Below are positions 54,361 to 64,000 of a DNA stretch of 64,000 nt, piece after piece. The notes under the pieces are model-generated. The model made no database searches, was not told the DNA's origin, and saw only the letters and a program-made list of their open reading frames with translations. Numbering within the stretch: position 1 is the stretch's first letter; every line of letters starts with the position of its first letter. Both the position numbers and the translations under genes were made by a program. The DNA comes from Tremella fuciformis (Eukaryota > Basidiomycota > Tremellomycetes > Tremellales > Tremellaceae), in contig CP136492.1 of assembly GCA_032768795.1 (NCBI GenBank), forward strand, positions 1,302,001 to 1,366,000, in the 5' to 3' direction.

Positions 54361-57300
54361 ATGCCGACCGATCCACCTTCTACGACCGAAGTGGAGGCAG
54401 TCCTCCGAAAGGCCAACGGTAGTGCAGTCAAGCCCACCGACGCTGACCTGTTCCCAGTCTACACCTTTCTTTCCCGGACTTTCCCGTCTCATCGGGCAGA
54501 ATCATCCGCATCAACCTCCACGGTTCCCAGCAGCCACTTCTTTTGCTCGAAAGCCCAGTCAGAGCTGCATCGCGATGCTGCTGTCTACCTCATTTTTCTC
54601 TTCGCCTTTAAGCGGGATGGCATGCCGAAGACTTTCATCGGCGCTTTGGAAGACGTTCTCCTGGGATGCGAACACTGTGCAAGGGCTTTCGGTACAGCTC
54701 GAAGACAGTTTGCGCAAAGGTAAGCTTGCCAATACGATCTCGGCTGACCCAAGGCACCTTTCTGGGTTTCCGGCAACTACGAAGACGAACTTCTTTGCTG
54801 CTGTAGACAGATGGCAAAGCGAGCTGGTGCTTCGCGAGTTTCGCTCGGCCCAGAGCGAACTCGGTCCAAGCGATATGTCAGACCGCATCAACATCTTCGA
54901 GCTCAGGACATCCGTGGTGCAACTCCTCTCCAACGAGCCTCAACTCCTTAAAATCCCCGATATCGAGCGGATCACGGATTGTTCGATGCGGATGTCAACA
55001 CGCCCTGTTTACCAGGCGACGTCTCTTGGCCTGACTGCAGTCATTGCCCACCTTCTTTCCTCGGAAGAGGCATTCCGGAGAGACTGGGCTTTGGCACAAC
55101 TCGTCAGCTGTGCACAGCGACCCATTGTTCTAGATGACTGGTATGGGAGCGGAATAGGGGCAGAGATTCATCGCCTCTGGTCACAAGATCTCGAGCATGC
55201 TGCCGAATGGAGGTGGTCAGCGTTGGACCGTCTTCTGCACAGCCGATGTCTCAGCTTGGAAGTAGTGCAGATCGGCCTGCTGGAGGGCAAAAGTGCATCA
55301 GCAATGGACAGAAAAACAGTTGCCCGAAGCATGATGGCCGCTGTCAATCAAGTGCTAGGGAGTGATACACCATGTCAGTTTTCCGACGACCATCCTCGTA
55401 TTTCATCTAACGTCGCTTAGATTTCTCCGTCGTTCTCTCCATTTTTGCCGAACTACTCGCAATCTCACCCACCCGACACATCTGGCTTCATGACATGTCT
55501 CCCGATCTACCTCCCACATTGTTCTCTGAGATCAAGACCAATCCCTCTTTTATGCGACTTCTGGAAGCCGGGTATCCACCACTCGATACACCAGAGATCA
55601 GCGGTACTGGCAAAGGCAAGGAGAAGACCGCCGGTGGCGAGCCCCTCGCATGGTTGGAAAAGATGCTGGTCTCACTTACGGACGTGACGACCGCGAGGTC
55701 GCCGTCGGCCGATCTAGTGGGAGTCAAGTCAGGCTTTGGTGAAACAATGGCAAGGATCATGGTATTCCTGTTCTCAGAATTGCAACATGGGTCCCATTCG
55801 CCCCAATTGAGCGCGATAGCCGCGCAGACTGGCTGTGATGTATGTCCGACTCCCTTTCATGGTCGTAACATCAGCTCATCAAGCAGATACTTCGCGCAAT
55901 GAGGCTGTGTACGAGCGGTCATCGTGCCGGGGAATCCGCCTCCGTTCATTCAGCCCTCGAAATCCACGCCGCCTTCATCGCCGCGCTTGCTCTGCGCCCG
56001 GAGAAGCGGCAATCGCCAGCATGGAATGATCCTCGAAGCGCCGCTCGTGGAGTACTAAGCGACTACTTCGAATCGGATCAGCAGGACCTGCACGAGTGCA
56101 TGCTCTTTCTGGCTAACATCACTTTCAACGAACGCAAACGACAATACAGAAGGAAGAAGCTCAAGCAAGAAGTCAAAGCTGCTGTCCCTGTGATGCACTT
56201 GCACCTCGCCTCCGTTCGCAAAGAGCTTTGGTCGCATGCCTACAACGCCCTGCTACCAAGCGATCCGGAGGGCATGGCTCTGATCGCTAAGGCCATGTCG
56301 TACACAGCGCACATGGACACGCTTGATCGGCATGGCGCATGGGAATACCGCGACTTATCCGAGGTGATCGAAGAGAATGACTGGATTTGCGGCATCCGAG
56401 CTGTCAACAACGGCCTTCATGCTACTCGAGACCCGTTTCGCCACGCAGTTGAGTCGCTGGCAATGCAGGCTGATCCTGGCCTTGCGCAAAACTTTTGGCG
56501 AGTCCCTGGCATGGTCAAAGCTGGTATCGTTCTCCTCCTTTCCCCGACGGACTCGATACATGATCCCGTCATCACGTTATTGCAACAAGCATACGGTGAT
56601 GTCGATGACCGCGCGGATTGCTTCCGAATCTTGCTTCGGGATCATGCAGCCTTCGCGATCGACGGCTTATGCTCCTTCCTTTCCACATTCATCGCAACTG
56701 CAAACAAAGCTCCTGAGTCCTGCTCGTTGGCTAAATGGCTCGTGCGGTGCTTTACCGAGATCCTTGAGGTTCTTTGCCATACTTCTGACGAAGCCGAAGC
56801 CTTGCTACAAACACCTCGTTTCATCGATGACTACACCGACAATCGACCTATGAGCAAGAGGATGAGGGACCTCTGGTTTCTGATGACCGAGTCGTTGTCA
56901 GTGATATTCAACCGGACGCAAGCCTGGGCGCCGTACTACGAGAATGCGGTCATGATCGACTGGATGCGTGACGCGTTGATATTCGGCAGACATATGACGG
57001 AAAATGTTCGAGCGTTCGAAGCGGCCGCTCTCGGACGAACCGACTCTGACCCTGCGGGTGAAGATCGAGGCAAATCTCCTGCCAAGCTGTCCTCTGTGGG
57101 ACGAAAGATGGTACAGCAATTGGAAAAGGTGTTGAAGGATCTGGTTGCATGGTTACGTCTGACCGAGTAAGTCATCGTCGTTCGGCCCGGGCTGATCCAA
57201 AGCATCGAAACACTCCATCAGACATTCGAGCTCATCAAGACTATCTTGGAACGGTTATCCCATTATGCTGCCAATGCCGCCGAAGATCCAGACCTCGAAA

Positions 57301-60300
57301 AAACACTTCAGGATCTCGATAAATTCTGTCGCCGAGCCTCGACATCATACCGGTCTAAACTGTCGGACGATCTGCTCTCTGAGCTGTCAGACATGCTGTC
57401 GGCCTTCAACATTGGGCCTTCCACCGATGAAGTTCAATTCATCAAGCAGGTCGGCGGCAATGAACGCCCAATTTCAATCAACTCTGGGGCAGGACATTCT
57501 GCGATTGTCGAATCCAGGCCCGCGTTGAGCGCGTCGTCTAGTCGAAATGCATTTGAGGAAATGATGAGAAAGGCTGGCGCATCAAAGGGCAAATCCGGTC
57601 AAAGTTCGCAGGTGACATCTGCATCGGCTACCGCCAACAAGCAACCCAAGTCATATGACATGGAAGCGGACGATGACGACGACTTTCTCAGTAGCATTTC
57701 GCCCGCAGATCTGGAGATTATCGAGAGACGGGCCAAAGCTTCCGCCGGCAAACCAAACATCCCTGCACCTCGTCCATCTGTTCCTCTACAGAAGCACACC
57801 CCCGCTGTGCAAAAACTCAACATCGATGTGCGACCTCGTGGCTCCCAGCCCAGAGCACCTGCCGCCAACAAATTCAAGTCATCTTTGATGCGGGGGCTTC
57901 ACGCCGAACATCGAATGGACGTGGTCCGAAATCAGCGCAGAGATGAGAATATTCGCGCACATGTAGGTGGCCTCGCAACCAAGGCATCGGCCATAGGCAC
58001 TGGGCTCGGCGCGTACACCGGACAACGCAAACCTGTAACACCAACGATGGTCGACTCGGGTTCCAGTGCTTCCGAGTCGTCCGACGGGGACGAACACGGT
58101 GTCAATGCTCTCCTTCGGAAGCAGAAGAAATCGCCTCTCAAGATCCAGCCCGTCGAACGCCGTCCCATTCAGGTACTCGGTACGCCCCTGGCAGATATCA
58201 CGCGCGCGAATGAAGAGAAGCGAGCCCGGCTGCACGCTCAAAAGATGCGTCTGAGACCGGACCTGAGTCCCCTGTACCGATACGTGCTATCCTGGGATCC
58301 GGACTTTGCTGGGCCTTCGGCCCCTCATCCGTCTTCAGTTAAAGCACAACTTGGTGCGACAATCCGGCTTCCCACGACATTCAGCGATGCCGACAAATAC
58401 GGACGGTTCATGCTCCCATTGTTTCTTGAAGAACTCTGGGAACAGTTACAAAAGGAGCAGAGCGCCGCACCTGTCATCTGGGTCGAGATCAACAATCGAC
58501 ATTACGAGGACGACTTCATTGAGATGGAGCTCCTCGTCGTTGATGAGCTCCGGCGGGAGAATTGGCTGTATGACACCGACATTGTGACCCTGCGTCAGCC
58601 GGGCGTAGCTGGGGGACTTTTCGCCAAAGTGCAAGGATTTCGCAAGCGTCCCAAAGGGTTTGATCTGAAACTTCGGATCGTGCAGAGCATGGACCGACCC
58701 ACCTTGAGTAACAAGTCGAAATGGCAATTGCGCAAGCACGCAGCGTACGTTGTTGGATGAACCGACAGCATCGCTGATTGTTCCAGACTCGGCACGGCTC
58801 AACGAGAATTTGGCGCTTTAGCAGGCTTTCCGTATTATGAGAGACAGCTTCTTCAAGATGTCTTGTCTGCCCGAGCGGCAACCATGCCCAAGCACTCAAC
58901 AAGCCAGATCGAGCACGCGATGAAATCCTACGATGTCAATGAGCCACAAGCGAAGGCTATTTTGGGCGCTTTGGAAGTAAAAGGCTTCGCTCTTATTCAA
59001 GGGTTTGTGCAGATCGAGCATGGATAAGGCTCGGACAATGACCATCAGGCCTCCGGGTACCGGTAAGACAAAGACTATCAGTGGTCTAGTTGGCAAGTTC
59101 CTCTCGGAACGCGCCATCCCGATAGCCATCAATGGGGAGGTACCAAACAAGCCGAAATTGTTGCTGTGCGCGCCAAGTAATGCGGCCATCGACGAGGTCT
59201 GCAAGCGATTGATGAATGGAGTACCTTCTTCCGATGGCCGTACGCTCATGCCAAAAATTGTTCGAATAGGTGTGGAGTCATCCGTCAACCAAGCAGTGAG
59301 GGATGTTTCGCTCGACAACTTGATTGAAGCTCGGGTCAGTGCCGATCCCGCTGCCAAAGATGGAGGAGGCGAGTTTGGCCGAATACGGGCGGAATTGGAA
59401 AGCGTCAAAGCTCAATTGGTCGAGAAACAACAAGAGATCCGGGGCTCACAGGGGAATGAGGAGAAGAGGCGCGAACTCGAAGCCGAGCACCAGCGACTCA
59501 TGACCCGACGAACCGAGCTCGGTCGGCAGTCCACAAGAGCCAAAGATGCCGCCCAAGCGGCGACTAGAAATCTGGACGGTACCCGACGACAAGCGAAAGA
59601 GACCATTCTTCGTGAAGCAGACATAATATGCGCAACTCTATCCGGTTCTGGGCAGGATGTCTTGGCACCATATACTTTCGAGACTGTCATCATCGATGAG
59701 GCCGCGCAGTCCATCGAGCTTTCCTCCCTCATTCCACTCAGATATGGCTGCACGCGGTGCATTTTGGTCGGCGATCCGAATCAGCTCCCGCCCACGACAT
59801 TCTCTTCGGATGCTGAGAGATGCGGATATAACGAGAGTCTTTTCGTTCGGATGACCCGGCAGAACAAGGCAAATGTCCAGCTGCTCAGCATCCAATACCG
59901 GATGCACCCCTTCATCTCTGAACTTCCCTCGAAGGTCTTTTATGACGGGCAGTTGAAAGATGGCCCTGGTATGGCGATAAAAACCAGAGCGATATGGCAC
60001 GAAAGGCAGATCTACGGACCGTACCGGTTCTTCAACGTCAACGGTACCGAGATCAAAGCTGGGACGTCGACCAAGAATCCGGACGAGGCGGTCGCTGCAG
60101 TCCAACTGTATCGCAACTTGCGCGACACCTTCAGTGGTCGAGTCAACTTCGACATGCGCATCGGAATCATCACCATGTACCGGGAACAGCTGTATGAGTT
60201 GCGTCGCAAATTCCAAGAGGCCTTCGGCCCATCCGTCTTTGACACCATCGAGTTCAACACCGTCGACGGCTTTCAAGGTCAGGAAAAGGACATAATCATC

Positions 60301-61056
60301 CTGTCATGTGTCCGAAGCGGATTGAATCTAACCTCAATCGGCTTCCTCAAAGATCCTCGACGAATGAATGTCGCGTTGACCCGTGCCAAATCCAGCTTGT
60401 TCGTCATCGGAAACGGTCCCACCCTGGAGCGAAGCGACGAGGGGTGGAAGACAATTGTAGCCGATGCCAAGGAGAGGGGTTTCTATATCGATGTGGGTGA
60501 CATGCGAGGCAAACATAAGCTAACGGCACAGTACTCGCCAGCCATCTTCACCGCAAAGGAGACAGTGGCGAAAAAGGACAAGGCTCGTCCCCAGCCGCCT
60601 TCCCCACGTCGCAAGTCATCCTCTACCTCTGCCAGTCCTGTCCAAGCCGATTTCGCAATAGTTCCCAAGGCCTATGCGTCGAACAAGGCTCCAAAACGCA
60701 GACCCAGCGGAGAATTGGGCTCTCCAGTTGACAAAAAGCCCAAAAGCGAATCTGCATCAAGCAATCCGACCAGTATCAACGGGTCTGTGAGACCATCGAC
60801 CAATGCAGACATGGCGAGGCCGATCAAGCCTCCGCGAGCTCCACAGAACGATGTGTCAACGCTACCGCCACCGTTATCGACTGTCAACCGGGGACCCTCC
60901 CTGCATGCCGGTGACTTACCAGCACGAACACGCCCTGTGGCCCCTGCCCTCCCCCCGAAGAAGGATGAGGATATCCTGTTCGTGAAGAAAAAGAAGGTGC
61001 GTATGCGTACTCTCTTGAGGGAAGAGGCTGAGCCCCATAGAAACGATAAGTCATGA
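54361..61056 (+). CDS. SEN1: superfamily 1 RNA/DNA helicase SEN1
   Basis: Sen1 is the nuclear helicase that ends non-coding transcription and removes R-loops. Exons are 54361-54719, 54754-55373, 55421-55839, 55887-57166, 57203-58744, 58787-59002 and 59049-61056, giving 2,147 residues, typical for full-length Sen1. The first ~1,000 residues are the helical N-terminal domain. A Ser/Lys-rich linker follows. Helicase motifs are GPPGTGKT (1479-1486, its first Gly split by the last intron), IIDEAAQSIE (Asp1695-Glu1696), LVGDPNQLPPT, QYRMHPFISELPSKVFY, VDGFQGQEKDIIILSCVRS and MNVALTRAKSSLFVIGN. A coiled segment between motifs I and II matches the Sen1 'stalk/barrel' insertion. The C terminus is basic and disordered. 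The ATG at 54361 is the first in frame. Confidence 0.95.
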
Positions 61057-62060
61057 CGATCATCCGCAACATTCCACGCACTTCATGTCCAATTACCACA
61101 TACAGCATAGCATAGCATTTCGACAGTACAAGCATGACCCAGTCTGAGCATATGAAGTGGATCGCTCGAAGCCGCTGCATCCTGAGGCTCGCCACATGCG
61201 GCGGCATCGCTTGGCCAGTCGCTTACGATCGAAGTTCGAGACAGACTGACAATCTGACGTTGTCGTGAATATGACAATGAGTCACATTGGACAACTTACA
61301 TCAGCCCGACCCGACTCTCGACTGGCGCGTGGCACACGACGGTCCGTGGCTTACACGAGGTTCATGTCCATAGGTATCGTGGAAGATGCACGAAGCGATG
61401 CTCTCGCTACTGGCAAGCCTGATTTCGCCGCAACACCTTACACACCACCCACACTCGCCCAAATCAATGATGAGTGCCGAGGAGGACAGAGCCTACGTGA
61501 TCAAGAAGTGTGGACTCGAAAAGGCATACATTTGGGATCTGCTCAAAGACTGCCCGGAGCACTGTGCTCGGGCTGATCACAGGGCAACTGGCAAGCCTCT
61601 CTGGAGGGCTGTTGACGAAGTGTTCTATTTGGTGGAATGGGACGGCCAAGGGGGACTCCAGTGAGTCAATGCTATGACCTCGATTGCCTCGTTGACCGGA
61701 CAAGGATGAGATTCTGGATCAGCGCTGCCAACAGGCATTCCAGTCAATGTCCCATCGAGACCAGGCGGGCAGTCTACGGCAGCGGGACCGTGGCAGAACT
61801 TTGCATGCTCCCTGCGCCTCGGATCGTTGCAGGAGGACTTGACGAGAAGATGTGCGATCGCCGTGAGCATGATTCGAATGGGAGTCCGCTTGCTCTAAGA
61901 GCGACGCAGATCTCCATCTCTTCCAATGCCACCAGGTTGGCCTCGACAAACTGCGAGGTGTGCCCGACTTTCTCGCTCCCCGATCGACATGATGGTTTCC
62001 AAGCGCTTGTTAGACAGCAGAGAGAAGCGATACGATACGATATGAGATGAAGAGTTGCAG
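61057..62060. other. 1-kb region without a firmly assigned gene
   Basis: Lies between SEN1 and the APH-domain gene. One open stretch at 61467-61660 is described separately. Open frames at 61637-62050 could be further exons but no consistent joining was found. Confidence 0.4.
61467..61660 (+). CDS. possible first exon of an unidentified small gene
   Basis: Starts at tandem ATGs and reads MMSAEEDRAYVIKKCGLEKA, then YIWDLLKDCPEHCARADHRA and FYLVEWDGQGGL, ending at a good donor (CA then GTGAGT). Composition looks like real protein. The FYLVEWDG segment faintly resembles a chromodomain strand but that is weak. Candidate later exons around 61729-61867 and 61911-62047 give sensible-looking sequence (QNFACSLRLGSLQED, FQCHQVGLDKLRGVPDF) but in frames I could not join. 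It may be a degraded gene. Confidence 0.3.
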
Positions 62061-63707
62061 CTACAACATGCGCCCTTGCGCTGTGCTTTCTGGTTCTCCA
62101 AGACTACTCAGTGCCTCGTCCCTCCACGGCTTCCCCGCAGCCCAAAGTGCTTCCTCGCGTTGGAGCCGGTCGAGTGTCGTGTCACCCTGATACTCCTGGA
62201 TAGCCAGACGGAGCCAGTCCTCCATGGTCTCTGGTTGCTGTGACCCCATACTGTCGGGCTGTCCAGCAAATGCTCGACTCATGGCGTTGATCGAGACGAT
62301 ATCCTGGCAGTCGTGCTCGAGCAGATCTGAAAGGCGCTGATACTTTCTGCTGTCGTGTCTGACATGGTGGGAAAGGTCGGGGCGGCCCAAGTCGTCATAG
62401 ACAGCCGCGTACTCCTCTTCCCAGAAGGACAGATCGTTGTCACCCGCCCAGAAGTACCGCGGTGAGTGCCAGAAGGCCGGGGGCTGAAAGACCTCGCTTC
62501 GGGCGGAAATGCGAGCCCTGTCAAGTCAGTTTGGGCTACAGTACGTGCTCGTACTCGAGTCGACTCACCACTCCCAGTCGATGACGCCAGTCAGCTTGTA
62601 CCCGTCCGACCACAGCAACTCGTCGCCCTTTTGCTCCCCGTGCTTCACCATGAAAGGGCCGTTTTTCATCTCGTCGCACTTTGCGACAAGCGTCCGAGCC
62701 TGACTATAGACCAGAAATGCCTGTACGGCGCGATCTGGGGGATAGCACATCCCTCGGGCTATCAAATCGATGGTGGCGTCGATCATCGCCAGATATCGCT
62801 CTTGAGAATTGTTGAACGGCCCAATGAAGTAAGGAGGGGACTCGAGCGGGGGCTGTCTGGTGACCTCTGGCCCCACTGCGATCGAGCCATTCGCGGTCTT
62901 GTGCAAGCTTCCTACTTTGTCGAACTGTACTTTCTCGAGTTCGAGATACCAGGCAGCCAGGGATTCATTGATGAGGCGGCGAGCTGGAGCGTCGTTTTGA
63001 TCGTCGCCTGGCTCGTCTCCCGTGCAGAGATAACTCAGCGAATGATCAGGGGCCCCGGGCAGCTTCTCTTGCACAAGGAAGGGTCTTGCGCCTGGGCATT
63101 GAGTTACTGCGGTTGAGCTGTTGTGCAACATGAAGACCCACCTCGGCATTCACCTGCAGCTGGTCTCGCCTGCGGTACGCACACTCCACCAGCTACGAGG
63201 GCTTCCAACGTAGCCGCCTCGCTGTCCACGTTGATCCACATGGCCGGGCCTGGCGGAGCGTACCATTTGTCCCTTCGCACTCTGGCCAACCAGAGGCTCC
63301 CATCGGAAAATGCGATCTCGATATGGGTATTCGATATGCCTCCTAGGGAGAGCCCTCTGGCATCTTTCTCCAGAGGACATAAAGTGAAGTCTTGGCCTGG
63401 CCGTAACGCATTGAACGCCCCACGTATGCACTCTTCATCTTCTGTCTTCAAGAGGTGGTCATTCTGAAGTGATCAGTAGTGCTGACGCCGAATTGGGCTG
63501 ACCGCTTACCGCTTGGAAGGTCCGAATCATGTACTGATCCTGATTCCACCGCTCGTTTTCGTGGGGACAGCGGTGAGCTTTCGGATGGCCCCAATGCCAC
63601 CGACAGTATCGCTGCCGGCAGGCCCCGCAGATTCCACCGCGCAGTGTCAGATTGCGCAGACCAGGAACGGCACAATCCCGCACCGAGCACTTGTAGGGGA
63701 CGGTCAT
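62061..63707 (-). CDS. zinc-finger plus APH-family phosphotransferase
   Basis: Exons on the minus strand are 63510-63707, 63154-63463, 62569-63091 and 62061-62517, giving 495 residues. Exon 1 encodes a compact Cys/His zinc finger: CSVRDCAVPG, ICGACRQRYCRWHWGHPKAH, CPHE. The rest is an aminoglycoside-phosphotransferase-like (choline-kinase-fold) domain: ISNTHIEIAFSDGSLWLARV, RPFLVQEKLPGAP, FMVKHGEQKGDELLWSDG (catalytic-loop region, diverged from the usual HxDxxxxN) and LTGVIDWEWA, the metal-binding segment. Substrate unknown; such proteins are expanded in basidiomycetes. The second intron's donor is ambiguous between two in-phase sites 12 nt apart (63154 or 63142 as exon end). Confidence 0.78.
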
Positions 63708-64000
63708 ACTGGGATATCGAACAGGCGGATGTCAAAGGACAGTCAGAAGCAATCAGCAAACCGAGTTCACGTGCAAACATCTCATCGCCGATGCCTCGTG
63801 TATATACGTGCTTATTGTGTGGCGAAACACCGTCGGTCCTTTGAAAGAAATTCGCCGGAAGCCTCATCGCCACACGACGCACGGAAACTGGGGCACAGAT
63901 CGCGTTCGAGCCGTGATGCTTTTCTGGTCCATACTGGGCGGAGAATAGGCTTTTTCCTTTTCTCAGGTGGTCAGTAGAGAGTCTAACGCCCGTTGTAGGC
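63708..64000. other. window end, no gene seen
   Basis: Upstream flank of the zinc-finger/APH gene. No coding signal recognised up to the window edge. Confidence 0.3.

Noticed and set aside
1..64000. tRNA, rRNA or CRISPR features
   Set aside because: No cloverleaf-like A/B box pairs, rRNA segments or regularly spaced direct repeats with spacers were recognised by eye; a covariance search would be needed to exclude small RNAs.

Overview
The window is a gene-dense, intron-rich piece of a nuclear fungal genome. About 27 protein genes lie on both strands. Nearly every gene is broken by introns of about 40-60 nt with GT(R)AGT-like donors and CTNAC-like branch sites. Protein content (TAF4, MMM1/ERMES, CSN3, a Gemin2-like protein, fungal APH-domain proteins, Spo12-like proteins) together with these very short, frequent introns points to a basidiomycete yeast, probably a tremellomycete relative of Cryptococcus. 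That placement is inference from gene style, not a database result. All exon models were built by hand from reading frame, splice consensus and protein-family knowledge, and each model closes in frame.

Layout. 1-14.7 kb holds housekeeping genes: TAF4 (3' end), a divergent ribosomal pair eL38/eL8, cytochrome b5, MMM1, an FCP1/NIF-domain protein, AIM41 and the 15-exon repair nuclease RAD1/XPF. 15.0-18.5 kb is a complete Mutator-like (MULE) DNA transposon with 54-bp terminal inverted repeats, a 7-bp target duplication, an intact three-exon transposase and an 11-bp-phased array of ACGTG boxes beside its right end. 18.5-24.4 kb is a 2-kb non-coding stretch and an MHYT-domain membrane protein. 24.6-33 kb holds a Gemin2-like protein, chorismate synthase ARO2, a Spo12-like gene, two tandem dienelactone-hydrolase paralogues and a PLP aminotransferase. 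33-48 kb holds a Cue1-like ER protein, the dual-specificity phosphatase PPS1, an MFS exporter, a TenA/THI-4 protein, a second Spo12-like gene, an NRAMP metal transporter and CSN3. 48-61 kb holds a GCP5-like gamma-tubulin complex subunit, an unrecognised secreted repeat protein and the helicase SEN1. 61-64 kb holds unassigned sequence and a zinc-finger/APH fusion kinase.

Many genes sit in divergent pairs with short shared promoters (eL38/eL8, MMM1/FCP1-like, AIM41/RAD1, Gemin2/ARO2, DLH-A/aminotransferase, MFS/TenA, Spo12-B/NRAMP, secreted protein/SEN1). I see no single pathway cluster. The most noteworthy observations are the intact MULE with its phased ACGTG array and 21-bp-spaced TIR repeats, four apparent GC-AG introns, two Spo12-like paralogues with matching intron positions, and the secreted 48-residue-repeat protein built from phase-0 exons. 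No rRNA, tRNA or CRISPR was recognised.
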